Source of the DNA: Diphasiastrum complanatum
Taxonomy: Eukaryota > Streptophyta > Lycopodiopsida > Lycopodiales > Lycopodiaceae
NCBI GenBank assembly: GCA_029204225.1
Contig: CM055107.1
Location: 18,716,218 to 18,780,217 of the forward strand
Direction of reading: 5' to 3'
Length of the DNA: 64,000 bases
Made by a program: the position numbers and the translations under genes. The stretch's first letter is position 1. Each line of letters begins with the position of its first letter. Positions 1-11,570 of the stretch are shown piece after piece. The notes under the pieces were generated by a model. The model did not search any database, had not been told where the DNA came from, and worked only from the letters and a program-made list of their open reading frames with translations.

Positions 1-54
1 CTTGCTCCTTGCCCCTTAGCAATTGCTCACGAAGGTGGTGCTGAGGCAACGACA

Positions 55-678
55 ATGGATCGTTCCATGCATTCGGGGGATCGAGAAAACTCAAAAGAAC
101 AGCAGAATGCTGGTAGAATGCTCGTCTGCTGGAAATGCCAACGCTCTGTGCATAGCCATTCTGATCAGCTTCCATATTATCCACACAAAACTATTGATCC
201 GTCGTTGTACGTGTGCCGTGTGTGTGAGAAACGTGAGGAAGCTGCGGCTTCTGGAAATGTGGGTATGGAAGAATTTCCCCCTGCTTTGTCACAGAATTCA
301 GCCCACGCAGAAAAGAAACAGCCTGTAGATCCCTGTGCGGTGATGCCTTCACAATATGCAGCAGGTCAATGTTCATCCACTAGTATTGAGATAGAAATGG
401 ATGATGCTACAGAACGTGCAGCTTTGGAAGATTATGCTGCTGCTGCGTACACTGCGGCAGAATGCGCAAGGAAGGCTGCCAAAGAGGCCAGGGCTCGAGC
501 TGATGCGCTAAAGCTAGTTTCTGACAAGGCTATAGCAAAAGCCACGGCAGCAATACAGACAGCACTTATTGCAGAAATAGAAGCCGCTGAGGTTCGAACC
601 CTGCTTCGAATTCGTGATCCACCGGTGGATTCAAGTAGTTCATCATTGGGGAGTAGTTCATCATCGGAAAGCGGTTAG
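55..678 (+). CDS. Uncharacterised Cys4-motif / Ala-rich protein, copy A
   Basis: A 207-codon open frame; I do not recognise the family. Residues 25-57 hold CWKC (C25, C28) and CRVC (C54, C57) with His at 32, 34 and 44 between them, which looks like a small zinc-binding motif. Residues 126-180 are rich in Ala with Lys/Arg/Glu and should form a long helix or coiled coil. The tail (about 192-207) is Ser-rich, ending SSSSSESG. No signal peptide or membrane segment is visible. ATG at 55 is chosen because it is the first in-frame ATG in all three copies. The frame stays open to base 1 but shows no ATG. Base composition is richer in G+C than the surroundings, as expected for a real gene rather than a retrotransposon. 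Against the intact copy C it differs mostly by scattered replacements (for example E15K, D48G, E125K). Function unknown; DNA or protein binding is only a guess. Confidence 0.6.
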   Translation: MDRSMHSGDRENSKEQQNAGRMLVCWKCQRSVHSHSDQLPYYPHKTIDPSLYVCRVCEKREEAAASGNVGMEEFPPALSQNSAHAEKKQPVDPCAVMPSQYAAGQCSSTSIEIEMDDATERAALEDYAAAAYTAAECARKAAKEARARADALKLVSDKAIAKATAAIQTALIAEIEAAEVRTLLRIRDPPVDSSSSSLGSSSSSESG

Positions 679-686
679 AGGACAGA

Positions 687-1040
687 GTGGAATATCTCAT
701 GATTATGAATGTGGAATCAAACACTTCAGCAGTGAAGACAAGCGATCAGCAGGGCAGCTGCGTCAGTCACATGCTGCACAGTGCAAGGTGACTAATTCAA
801 TCTTTGACAGAAGCTCAAAACCAGATTGCGGACGATCCGGATTTATTGCCTCAATGGTTTTACGTTTTTTGGGATTGCCCACGGCAAAGTCTATCGTTTT
901 CGTTAAATAGTTAAATAGAAGTGAAATATCTCATGATTAGTTAAATAGAAGACAAGCGATCATGAGCAGGGCAGCCGCGTCTGTCACATGCTGCAATGGA
1001 CTAATTCAATCTTTGACAGAGTCTATCGTTTTCGTTTAAA
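687..1040 (+). repeat. Two diverged tandem copies in the 3' flank of gene A
   Basis: The stretch 687-908 (begins AATATCTCATGATT, contains GACAAGCGATCA, GTCACATGCTGCA and ACTAATTCAATCTTTGACAG, ends near TCTATCGTTTTCGTT) is followed by a shorter version at about 920-1037 with the same landmarks in the same order. The same pair occurs downstream of copies B (about 39.9-40.27 kb) and C (about 58.83-59.21 kb), so the duplication predates copying of the gene. Copy A has lost about 24 bp (the AGCTCAAAACCAGATT segment) from its second unit. Confidence 0.75.
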
Positions 1041-2310
1041 TGCTTACCTGAAATTTTTTGTGTCTCAAGTTTTTTAAGGAGTGTCACGTATTTTTCTTGT
1101 TTCAGAATTAGGGTTGGTTCTCTTTGTTCGAGCGAGATCTTCCGAAACTCTTGTACATTTTTTAGGTCTTAGAATTATCAAGACTCTTAGCCTCACCACG
1201 TACACTGAGCACATCCAAGAATTATACATAGAGAGCTCATTGTTCTGTACACAGGATGCTACTGGAGGTGGGGAATAGCTAATGCCTAGGTTCTGTTGCA
1301 CGTTCTCTTGATGCCTGCTATGGCCACTGATGAGCCGTGCTTCCTTTGGCTTTCTCTGATTGCTAGTTTATCCATATAGTTCTTTTTTTGTTAAACATTT
1401 TCTTATCAATACTATGTGTTAAGGTTGGTCAATGGAGTTTGGAAGAAAGTCAATGTTAAAGGATAAATTGTGAAGCTAGTCTAAACAATTGGGGCAGCTT
1501 GGACCTTAATGGAGGCCTCATCTACCCAATGTAAAAGTGGGTGCCGCATGAATGGAAAAAAGTAGACATTTGTAGATGTAGTATTCCACATATCAATGAT
1601 GAATTAATCTAAATCTTCTCCTTAAAGTTGTAATATAAGCTATTCTAAGATGATGTGTGCAAATACGGAATAGATGAACTCAGAAACTTTGGCTCGTTGT
1701 CAGTGGTTAAATAACTAAGAGGTTGCAACTTTCCAGCTCACTTCTTTTAGCATGAAAATGTATGGGCTGTGCTGAGATAATAAAGAGTAATCAAGCTCAA
1801 CAGACATGCAATGTTTAATCTAGAAGCTGAATACATATTAGACCTCAATGTTAGGTTCACTTTTGGTGGCATGTTTTCACTACTTAAAATGTCATATTGT
1901 GCTTGGTAGACTATGGACAAAGTTTTAGTATCCACAATTTTTTACCTTTCGTTCGTTTTTGGCTGACTTGCTAATCATTTTGTTGTCTCTATTAATCATT
2001 GTCTATGACAGTCTTGAGTATTCATAGAAGAAAGATATGGGTACATGCTTCATGGCAAAAGACCTATGATTTACAGTTTATATCGGGTACTCATTGAGCA
2101 GTCTAGAAATCTACAAAGCAAATATGTTATGATCTCATTCATGAAATGTGATTTTTGATCATTTTCCACTTCGATGGAGCTAGGTAATAAGTTTGTTAAG
2201 GCATTCTAGACATCTGTTAAAATATCAATGTAAAAAACTGTGACAGGATTATGTGGCTACTTCTCAGCGTCATAGAAACAGGGAAAAGGAAAGAAAATGT
2301 ACACAAAAAT
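1041..2310 (+). other. Conserved 3' flank of gene A, no coding region recognised
   Basis: This block is shared with copies B (38.8-39.9 kb) and C (57.55-58.8 kb). Short open frames at 1081-1278 and on the opposite strand are kept between A and B but broken by small indels in C, so I do not call them genes. A pyrimidine tract ending TTTCTTGTTTCAG at about 1094-1106 resembles a plant 3' splice site, so the transcript might have a spliced 3' UTR. Homology with C stops at about 2310, next to the sequence TGTACACAAAAAT, where family-1 retrotransposon leader begins in the A and B arms only. Confidence 0.6.
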
Positions 2311-3009
2311 TATAATCATTTCATGTATGAAATTTTTTTAAATCTATTCAAGCTAGAAAGCATTTTTCAACATTTTTCTATCATTGCTTGAGAAGTTTGT
2401 GGATCAAAGAGTTAAAAATTGAAGTTTTCAGGTCTGAATAGTGATTGTATGGATTTCTGAGATTTCACAGGTGTAAAAATCAGTACACTTCAATCCTTTT
2501 ATTCTCTTTGTTGCTAAATCCAAAGATAGTGACTATATAGCCTGTTGGAAAGCTAGCAAAGTCTAGATTCCATTGCAATTTGTTTCAAATCAATTTGATG
2601 AGACAATCAAGAGTTAGAGTCTCTTAAATAAGGGTAGCGATTATCCTAGACCCGACTGGACACTTTTTGATTTGACAAAAAAATGTTTGTTTGATCCAAA
2701 ATTCCATATTCGCATATACCAATCTTCCAAACTTGAGATCTAGACATTGTTTTGTGTTGTTTGACACATTGTTTCATACAAATTGATTGTATTTGAGTCA
2801 ATTGTGTTTTCTTTGAGCATTCTCCACGTGCCAAAGAAAGTTAATACAAAAAATTGTCTAAACTCCATTTCAAAGTGAGAGCCTGATCTAGTTTGCAAAA
2901 CATTGGCAGAAATTTTGAGATCTATCTCATATATTGTTGCGTGATCTATTTCCTATAGTGAGAGAGAAGCAACATATTTTTTGTTCATTACTATGATTTT
3001 TCACATCTA
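2311..3009 (+). mobile_element. Family-1 copia 5' leader, left arm
   Basis: Non-coding sequence directly upstream of a family-1 gag start. It matches 21120-21515, where the same leader follows a primer-binding site and a putative LTR end; here the LTR and primer-binding site are missing. The right-arm counterpart lies at 38191-38805. The opposite-strand 62-codon frame here is not a gene. Confidence 0.6.
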
Positions 3010-4942
3010 ATGGCATCTGTTGGAGGATATGTCTTAGAAGCTAGTGAAAGACTGAACACCTCCAACTACTCTATTTGGAAGGTTAGATTGGAGTCTATCT
3101 AAATACTCCAAGATGTAATGGACATTGTACTAGGACTTGAGGAGGAGCCTCAAGTACAACTAGAAGTACAAAAATATAAAAAGAGAGCTAAGATGGCTCT
3201 TCATTTTATAAAAATGAATGTCTCTAATGAGATCTTAAGAGAAATTGGATCTTGCACCTCTGCTAAGGAAGCTTGGGATGCACTCAAGGCAATATATGAG
3301 GCCAAGAATACCTCTAGAATACTCACTATTAGAAATCAAATTTTTGAAAGTTTCCAAAGAACTGAGGGCAGTGCTTCTAATTATGTGTGGAGAATTAAAG
3401 ATCTTCATTGAGAGCTTGCTTCTGTTGGAGTCACAATCAACCAAGATGAGCTAGCTCAAGTCATACTTAATGGCTTGAAAGAAGACTACCTTGTCCAATC
3501 CTTTGCTATCAAGGATGAGTTAACAAGTTTGGAGACCCTTCAAGAAATTCTTATTTATGAGGAAACAAGACAAAAGTACAAGATTTTGAGAATGGACAAG
3601 CTATCTCTTAATCATATTGAAGATGGCAAATCTCTATTTGTCAAAGACCACCTCAAAGGGAGGAACAAGAACCAACAATATCATGTCTAAAACAAAGACA
3701 AAGCAAAGGAAAAAGACAAAGATGGAGAAGAGGATGATTCATCACATCCTTCTGCCTCGAAGTTCAAGAAGAAGAAGATCAAGTGTTTCTTTTGTGGCAA
3801 GAAAGGGCATTACGCCTCTACTTGATTTAAGAAGAAGAATCAACTCAAGCAAGACAACATCATCAATGAGAAAGAAGACTCTATTGCAAGTGAGGGAGAA
3901 GGATCCCTTATGTTATCAAGATACCCTTCAAAAAAGATGGATCATGGTACATTGATAGTGGAGCTTCATCACACATGTGTTGCTACAAGAATTCTTGTCA
4001 TTCTATTGTACCTTATGTAGGAATTAAGAAATCAATATACACAGAAAATGATCATGAATGTACTATTAAAGGAATTGGGAGTATTCCCTTAAAGCTTGCA
4101 TCTTCTAAGATTTTATCTCTTTCCAATGTTGTTTTTGTTCCTAGACTCACAACGAACATCATAAGTGTTGGAAAGATGCTTGAAAATGCCTTGATGTGAA
4201 TTTTAATATCAATACTTGTACTATTAAGAAAGGTGATGAGATCCTAGCACATGGATCTAGATATGCTGGCATTTTCAAGTTAGATCCACATGAAAGTGCA
4301 AAGTCTTGTGATGTTGCCTTTTAGGACTAATATTTCCAAGGAGGAATTATGGCATAGGAGATTGAGACATCCGATTTCAAATCCATGTTTTCTATGGTCA
4401 AGGATGCAAAAGCAATTGGCATACGAAGATCACTTTCCAAATAGATCAAGCCATGTGAGGCTTGTGCAATAGCAAAATCACATAAGAAGCCATTTACAAG
4501 GTCTTCTATCAAGACTACACATCCATTAGAGTTGATACACTCGGATGTACATTTTATATTATCTAAAAGCAAGGGAGGTTCCACTTGCTTTGTTACTTTT
4601 ATTGATGATTTCACAAGATCTACTATGCTACATCTTCTTTCTTCAAGATTTATGGTGCATGATTATTTCCCATTATTCAAAGCATATGTTGAGAAGGAAT
4701 TCTCATTGAAGATTAAAGCTTTTAAGAGTGATGGAGGTCTTGGAGGAAATACACCATATGAAGCCTTGTTCAACATCAAGCCTAAGGTTGATCACCTTAG
4801 AGTTTTTGGAAGTACTTGCTTTGCTAATATTCCCTTTGAAACAAGGAAAAAAGGTGATCCAAGTTCATGGATCATGGTTGGATACTTATCCACCAAGAAG
4901 GCCTATAAAGACCTTATACATGAAGATTATGTCAATCATTAA
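3010..4942 (+). pseudogene. Family-1 copia gag-pol remnant (gag, protease, partial integrase)
   Basis: Gag starts at ATG 3010 (MASVGGYVLEAS) with the copia-type SNYSIWKVRL motif, then is broken by TAA at 3100-3102 and TGA at 3409-3411. A single zinc knuckle CFFCGKKGHYAS follows near 3785-3825, but its last Cys codon is TGA. The aspartic-protease motif DSGA is at 3954-3965 in another frame. The integrase part has HSD and FIDDFTRS, then jumps from FKSDGGLGG straight to NTPYEALFNIKP, so the segment holding the catalytic Glu is missing. It ends in the integrase C-terminal region (GYLSTKKAYKDLIHED). No reverse transcriptase is seen downstream. This is a dead copy; the same integrase deletion is present at 36.4 and 47.95 kb. 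Confidence 0.85.
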
Positions 4943-5588
4943 GATCCAAAATCATCTATTGATCTTTGGTTTGAATGACAACACAATTTACACCATTTGA
5001 AATGGAGAAAACCAATGTTTACTTAATGAAAGAGATGCAAACTCAAAATGATATTTATCAAACATTAAACTTATAATAACATGACGCTGCTGTCCATACA
5101 AAATTAGTAACCTACTGTATTTCATGTGTGGATCCGAATATAGCAAAATATGAGCATTCTACACACCAGATTGCAAGATATCATCAAGATAGTGCACCAA
5201 TGGATAGATCAACTCAAGAGAACTCATGTATAAGCATGAAAGGAGGTGTGAGAGAGAGAAGAATCCTTTCTCCCACGAGTTTACATAATTTTATAGCCCT
5301 ATCATTTAATGTGGACTAGATTCGATGTCCCCAACATTCAATTTGAATCTACTAAACTTGACCTCTTACTATTTTTCTCACATTCTAAAAGTGGCAATTC
5401 AAATTCTTTCAGACGAATATAGCTTTGAAAAGTCAAATTTCAAATATAATATGAAAATTGGCCTCAATTGCCAAATAAATAACTATGTCCAACATAGCAA
5501 ACTAGATCAAATTAAAGAATTTAGGGTTGATAGATTCAAAGAATAAAATCTTATATCAATAGTATGCTATAACACAAATGTCAAAATG

Positions 5589-5593
<5 letters not shown>
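4943..5593. other. Unassigned sequence between family-1 pol and the CT array
   Basis: No gene recognised. The stretch recurs inverted at 35619-36253 and, with extra bases, at 47.07-47.64 kb. Read on the minus strand it contains a TATA-like CTATAAAATTA near 5290 followed by AAACTCGTGGGAG, matching TATAAAAGG-type sequence at 47405. It may be an LTR or promoter fragment pointing opposite to family 1; that is inference. Confidence 0.4.

Positions 5594-5677
<84 letters not shown>
5594..5677. repeat. (CT)n microsatellite
   Basis: About 84 bp of uninterrupted CT dinucleotide directly abutting a truncated family-2 LTR. The right-arm counterpart (35582-35618) is only about 37 bp, so the array has changed length since the arms separated. 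Confidence 0.97.
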
Positions 5678-5679
<2 letters not shown>

Positions 5680-5689
5680 AAACCTACTT

Positions 5690-5901
5690 CTCAAAAAATT
5701 CATTTTTTGATCAATAGTTTCTTATTGTCTAAATTGTTCTTAAGTTGTCTCTTACTTCCGCATATAATTTCAATCACATCTAATATTGTTCTATTAGTAC
5801 ATAGATCAGGTAAACACCCGATTGAAGACACTTATATTAGTTTCATTTATTCAAATTTTAATCGTGTTCTCTGTGGACGAATAATTACTATTTTTCTTAC
5901 A
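5690..5901 (+). mobile_element. Family-2 5' LTR, last ~210 bp only
   Basis: The sequence from TTTTTTGATCAATAGTTTC to TTTTTCTTACA matches the last part of the complete family-2 LTR at 44399-45340. The 5' part of the LTR is replaced by the CT array. The terminal TTACA is followed after one base by the primer-binding site. Confidence 0.85.
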
Positions 5902-5902
5902 A

Positions 5903-5914
5903 TGGTATCAGAGC
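5903..5914 (+). promoter_or_regulatory. Primer-binding site (tRNA-iMet type), family 2
   Basis: TGGTATCAGAGC lies one base after the LTR end. It is the standard plant copia sequence complementary to the 3' end of initiator tRNA-Met and fixes the LTR boundary and orientation of this element. Confidence 0.9.
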
Positions 5915-6052
5915 TTACGGAATTAAATCTGATACTGTGGTATCAGAGTATACAAGTTCAAAGCTGATACAGTGGTATCTTTGCACCTCTCTTAGCATTA
6001 TTCATACATCCATCAGCAAGTTGGTATCTGGAGTGATTTAGAAAATTAGAAG

Positions 6053-8095
6053 ATGTCGTCGATTATCAATATTCAGGCTAAGATAACTACAATCTTGGAC
6101 CTAGAAGGTTCAAAATACTTGATTTGGGAATTAAAGACTTCACTCTTGTTGAAGGGCGAAGGTCTATGACAATGGGTAGAATCAATAGAGGAGAAGCCAG
6201 TAGCTACTCGTGGCAAAGAACTTTAGGAATGGAGTTTAAAAAATCACAAAGCTATAGCAATTATTGCGTCTTCAGTGCAGGACAATATATTGCTAGATCT
6301 TACATCAATTTTGAATGCAAAAGATTTATGGGAAGAATTGCAAACCAAGAATGAGACTCGATCTCGTAATCAAATCATGTTTTTGGAAGACCAATTAACT
6401 TACCTACAGTGAGACGGCAAAGACCTGAATACATTTGTGGAAAAGATAAAAGATCTGTTTATTTCCTTGCAAAATTCTGGTGCAAAAAATACAATTTCTA
6501 TGGAAAAACAGCTTAGTTATTTTCTTTGAGCCCTACTAGGTCATTCCACACAACAAGAACCTTATTGGCGAAAGATGTGACTATGACACTTCAAAAGGCA
6601 ATAGACGGAGTTAAGGAGGAAGTACAAGCTCGTGAACGCTATGATGACAATTGTGAATCCGACAAAGCTCTATTTACTCAGAAGAATAAATCTTCTAAGA
6701 AGTCTAAGTTTAAGAGGACGTCATCTAAGAAGAATGAGTCTAAGACTAATGAACAACAATATGGAAAACAACAGAAGAATTATTGTGATAAGAAGATCTA
6801 CAACATATGCAATAGATCAGGTCACACAAAAGAAAAGTGTTGGCTCAATCCAAAAATTGAATGCATTCATTGTCATAAACGGGGTCATGCAACAGTAGAC
6901 TGTTATCAAGAATCCCAGAAACAAAAAGGAGCATAATCGAAGTGAAGTTTCAGATTCGAACTATGTCGAATACAAAGCAGAATGCTCCAGAGCAGCAGAA
7001 GACAGGGCAACAAGGAACTCAGTAGCTTATGTTAGTGCTGATCTATGATGTTCATCTAATTCTAAAACTCGAGAAGTAGTACTTGATTCAGGAGCCACCT
7101 CATATTTTGTTTCCTCGAAAAAAATATTCCCTGAGTACAAGAAGACAAACTATTTGAGATTCATTATACTTGGAGACGGTTCTAAGCACGTGGGTGATGG
7201 AACTGGTGTATTATGGCTAGACACGAATTAGGGAAACAAGAAACTGGAGGAAGTTCTCTATGTCCCTACTTTGGACAAAAGTCTTCTATCCGTAGCTAAG
7301 ATAGTCGATACAGACATGTCAGTAACCTTTACAAAGAACTCTTGTAAACTATATGTGGAATATTCTGATAGCTTGGTTGCTAAAGGTAACAGAGAAGGAA
7401 ATTTATATCACCTGAACATTCGAACAAGAATCGAACAAGTAAATCAAACTCAGGAATCAACAGATATATTGTGGCACAAAAGGCTATGTCACATGAACAT
7501 GGAAGCCTTGTACCAAGCCAACAAAAGTCAGAGAATTCAAGGAGTCAAAATCAAAAGTAGAGATATTTGAACTACCTGCGAATCTTGTCTTAAAGGCTAG
7601 ATGACTAGAACACCTTTTAGTAAGGATATTTATAAAGCAACTAAGGTACTTGAAATTGTGCATTCATATATTTGTGGATAATTTGGAGTATTGTCGTTTG
7701 GTGATGCAAAGTACGTCATTACGTTTATTGATGAATTCATTAAGTGCGCTGTAGTACACTTCACACGTACTGAATCTGAAGATTTTGAGAAATTTTTTGA
7801 GTATACAAATTGGGTTGAGAAGAAGACATGCAATTATTTGAAGCAGATTCCCACAGATCGTGGAGGTGCATACATTTTCAACGAATTCAATGCTTACTGT
7901 ACTGATCAAGGTATTATGCACACTAACACTGCATCTTACACACCTCAGCACAATGGAATAGCTGAACGAATGAATGGTACACTTATGGAAGCTGCAAGTA
8001 CATTTTTTAGGCTTCAAACCTCTATTTGCTAAGTCAAATGTCTATATAAAGCATGTCCAAAAAGAAATAATCATTCTAGCTGTCTATGTTGATGA
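6053..8095 (+). pseudogene. Family-2 copia gag-pol remnant, left arm
   Basis: Gag begins at ATG 6053 (MSSIINIQAK) and is stopped at 6167-6169, where the better copy at 26.9 kb has Trp; another stop is at 6410-6412. Two zinc knuckles follow (about 6800-6905): in the first the leading Cys is Tyr (YNIC...H...C), the second (CIHCHKRGH...C) is complete. Protease DSGA is at 7085-7096. The integrase HHCC region (WHKRLCHMN...CESC) is present. The first catalytic Asp of HSDICGP is Tyr (7667-7669) and is soon followed by TAA (7679-7681). Later motifs TDRGGAY and NGIAERMN keep the second Asp and the Glu. After about 8005 the sequence jumps to a family-2 reverse-transcriptase piece ending LAVYVDE, which abuts family 3 at about 8096. 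Confidence 0.88.
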
Positions 8096-10115
8096 AATTC
8101 AACTATTTCAAAGAATTCAAGCAGTTTGTTGAGACTCAAAACCCTATGTATAGGTAGTGAGGAGAGTTGATGTCAGATGAAATGTCCGACTTCTTATTAT
8201 CATGCGGCATTCATCCTCAATTCACCAACAACTACACACCACAACAAATTAGAGTAGTCAAGAGGAAGAATCGAACATTACTCAATGCAGCACAGTCAAT
8301 GATGTCAAATGCTCAGCTACACAAGAATTTTTGGGTTGAAGGTATTTCAACAGATTGCTATCTGCAAAACTATCCAAGCACTAAAGCAATCGATTCAAAG
8401 ACTCCCTTATAAGCCTTTCATGGATACAAACCGAGTCTAAAACACCTTCAAGTGTTTGGTTGTCTTCGTTATGTGCAGATTCCCTCTGACCTGAGAAAGA
8501 AGCTTGATCATGTTAGCTAATTTTATCGGATACTCGACATCACACAAAGCCTATCAAATCTACAATGTCGAATCAAGCTTAATCACAGTCAGTCAAGACA
8601 TCATCTTCCTCGAACATAGATTTTATGACTTCAAGCAGAAGTAGCCAATGCAAGAGTTCGTTCCAACGACTCGCATCACCATCGATAGGCCTCGCCATTC
8701 TGACTAACTGTCAAATTTTTCCATCTCGCATAGCAACAAGAATCATCATCTCAACAACCAATTTTTTTTCAAAGATTTGCATGACATCGACAAGAGGCTG
8801 ATTGTTAAATCCCTCAGAAATTCATCAGTTATGATGAACCTTCCTCAGTGGCAAAAGGACTGTCGAGTTCGAATGTAGACAACTACCATGCATGCTGAGT
8901 ATAATTCATTGATGAATAACAAGACTTGGCATCTTGTCCAAGCTCCTCCTGATGCAAAGATTATTGACACCAAGTGGATCTTCAAGTTAAAGCTTAATCC
9001 AGATGGTTTGATAGCCTAATGGAAAGCTCGACTAGTCGTCAAAGGATATGAACAAACCTATGGGATTGACTACACTGAGACTTTCAGTCCAGTCATAAGA
9101 CTTCAGTCAATTTGGTCTTTACTTGCTATTGTAGTTGCTGAAGATCTAAAAGTTCACCTTATGAATGTTCAGATAGCCTTTTTGATCGGCTACATACAAG
9201 AAGACATCTACATCTATGAACTTGAAGGTTACATCCTTCAAGGCCAAGAACACAAAGTATGTAAGCTGCATAAAGCTCTCTATGGGTTAAAGCAAGCTCC
9301 AAGGGCCTGGTTCGATAGAATCAATCGATTCTTGTTGCAGCACGACTTCATCGCTAAATCTACTAACTCTAATGTTTATCTCAAACATAGAGGCCCAAGC
9401 TATGTAATAATAGCTCTATAGGGTGATGACTCCTTGATCATTAGCAATTCGAATCAGTTGCTTCATGAGACAAAGACGCTATTGTCGAAGGAATTCGAAA
9501 TGACCGATTCAGGCCCAATGCATTACCTTCTCGGGATCGAGATAGTTAGAGACAGATCAAATAGAAGGATTGCGATAAACCAAAAAAGGTATCTAACTAG
9601 TGTACTTTTTAGCTATGGCATGGAAAACAACAAATCGATAAACTCACCTATGGATCCAAGATTCAAGCTGTCAGACGACATGTGCCTAATGACTGAAGCA
9701 GAGAAGAAGGAGATGTGCAAGTACCCCTATTAGATACATTCAAGCCATGAAGCACTATGCTCTGTGATATAATAGAAATACAGAGGACGCTTTGACATTA
9801 TTTTTTTTATTTTGACTTTGATTGGGCTAGAAATGTGGACACACGAAAATCCACTTATTGCTATCTTTGTTTTCTAGGAGGATCCATTTCGTGGAATAGT
9901 CGAAAATAGATATGCATTTCTTTGCCTTCCAGAGAGTTCAAATATGTCGCAGCCACTCTGCAATGAAGGAAATCATCTGGCTTAGAAGATTGTTCCATGA
10001 TCTCATTCAGACCAACTATACTCTAGTGTGACAATTAGAGTTGCATTGCCGCTATCTCTGAACCCACAAACTCACTAAACATATTGAAGTTCAATTTCAT
10101 TTTCTTAGAGAAGTT
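8096..10115 (+). pseudogene. Family-3 copia pol remnant, left arm
   Basis: Integrase C-terminal part (YTPQQIRVVKRKNRTLLNAA; the catalytic Glu of the usual AERxN motif is Lys), then reverse transcriptase (DTKWIFKLKLNPDG; YGLKQAPRAWFDR; LLGIEIVRD). In motif A the catalytic Asp is Asn (LMNVQIAFLIG). In motif C the YVDD box reads stop-Gly-Asp-Asp (TAG at 9419-9421). Stops also occur at about 8410, 8518, 9018 and 9733. RNase H is only traceable as fragments to about 10115. Both catalytic lesions are shared with the right arm, so they predate the duplication. Confidence 0.85.
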
Positions 10116-10647
10116 CTTAGTTTCATTTGCGACAACGCCCACCAGACGCAAGCAGGAAGTCAAAAGTTGGAAAGGGCAATTTCAGGGGAGATCTTCTATG
10201 GAGCAGTTGGTCTTCATTTGGGACGGCCACCTTCGGAACTGAAACTCACTGAGCATGGGTGATATCTGGTATCAGCTGGGTTTGGGAAAGACTAGGATCC
10301 TCTTCAGAGATTGGCAACAAGTTGGATCGAGCCATATTCCTAGCAGATGGGAAGCAAAGTGTTGGAAAGACTTTTTGTCCGAAGAACTCTACTCTAAGTC
10401 CGATCAATTGATTTTATAAGTGGAGGGGGAACTATCACACACCTCTCTATTGGGGCAAATTTTGAATGAAAGTTGATCAAAACGGGAGCAAATTCAAGGT
10501 GACCTAGCCATACTCACACGAGGAGACTGGCGAACTTTGGACCTAATAAGTTGACAAGTTTTTGTTGTGGAAAGGAAAGCTTGTTATAGGCTTTCTCTGG
10601 ACCAGCAATGATGAGGAAACATATGAGTACGCTGGCTTGTGTTACGT

Positions 10648-11015
10648 GTAAGGCAGCTGATCAATGAAGGAACTGTGAAAGTTGAGTCTTGCATGAGAGA
10701 CTTGGTATTTCGAACGGATGCTAGGGGACAGTTCGTGTTGAGATCGGACTAGTGCAAACTCTGGGTGCATGTGTCTGATTCAAAGAGAGCTACTTGAAGC
10801 CAAGCTCGATGTACACTTCTTGTTTTGACTGTGAGGCAACTGACCAGTGATGGAATTGTGAAAGTCAAGTTTTGCATGATGGACATGGTGCTTCAAACAA
10901 ACGCGAAGAGATAGTTCATATGCGGATCAAACTGGTGCGACCCTTTGGCACTCCATGAGGTCAATGGTTACATTTGGGCTGATTCAAAGAGCTACTTCAA
11001 GCTAAGTGAGAGGTG
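10648..11015 (+). repeat. ~183-bp direct duplication
   Basis: The sequence from AGGCAGCTGATCAATGAAGG (10650) reappears, diverged, as AGGCAACTGACCAGTGATGG (10834), with matching landmarks GTGAAAGT..AGT.TTGCATGA, CAGTTC/TAGTTC and GATTCAAAGAG...GCTACTT. Spacing is about 183 bp. No frame is conserved across both units. Confidence 0.7.
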
Positions 11016-11508
11016 CATTGCAGAGTACTCAATCTTTGCCTACCTTAAAGAGCCAAGAAGGAAAAGTATCAAGATCAGGCTAGTACAAGGAGAGAAATCA
11101 AGGTGAAAAAGCAACAAGGCACGGAGTGGACCATAAAGTGGGCAATCAAACGATAAATCCTTTGGCTTAGGGAGCCTTGACACCTGTGTGAAATTGATCA
11201 AATCTGGAGCTCAGGGAGCTCAGCACAAAGTGCATCAAGGGTCCAAAGTCAAAAAGTCAGAAGCGACAGGGGCGAACATTTCACAGAAAGGCCTCTGTCC
11301 CCAAATAACAAGGTTCTTGGGTTTTACGTAAGCGATATAAAATCTACGCTTTTCCCAGACAAAGAGATATTTTCAAGTTATGTAATTTTTCAGTACAAAG
11401 AGCTGAGCATCCAACTTGTTGTGTGCCAGCTTCAATGTTAATAAAAAGTGGCCAGTAAATTGAGTACTGTGCCAAGTAGCTTAAATGTATATTTATTTTC
11501 ATTGGGAG

Positions 11509-11562
11509 ACACCTTTACTTTAATCTGACATCTGATGAGGACATCAGATTTTATAAAGGTGT
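11509..11562. other. Nested perfect hairpin (54 bp)
   Basis: The outer arms ACACCTTTA (11509-11517) and TAAAGGTGT (11554-11562) are perfect reverse complements. Between them ATCTGATG (11530-11537) and CATCAGAT (11542-11549) form a second perfect stem with the 4-base loop AGGA. The symmetry is unlikely by chance but its role is unknown. Confidence 0.75.
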
Positions 11563-11570
11563 GGTGGATG

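Larger units (their letters stand above)
1..10115 (+). repeat. Left arm of a ~9.9-kb inverted segmental duplication
   Basis: The whole stretch recurs in reverse complement at about 31.15-40.99 kb in the same order: Cys4/Ala-rich gene, its 3' flank, family-1 copia gag-pol, a (CT)n array, a family-2 LTR end and gag-pol, and family-3 pol. Similarity is high: the two 99-residue family-3 segments at 9434-9733 and 31539-31838 differ at one residue. Homology fades at about 10115-10130, where this arm enters unrelated GC-richer DNA while the right arm runs on to a polypurine tract and LTR start. The left arm is also cut by the window edge. Small differences (a 24-bp deletion near 1020 here, a ~220-bp deletion in the right arm near 38805) show the arms have since evolved apart. 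Confidence 0.9.

Noticed and set aside
1081-1301. Short frames on both strands in the gene 3' flank
   Set aside because: They are kept in A and B but altered by indels in C (58575-58945); likely UTR or flank sequence rather than coding.
5578-5967. 129-codon frame of repeated Ser-Leu
   Set aside because: It is the translation of a (CT)n array running into an LTR end; similar frames at 21675-22082, 45281-45484, 45618-45896 and 61749-62193 are rejected for the same reason.
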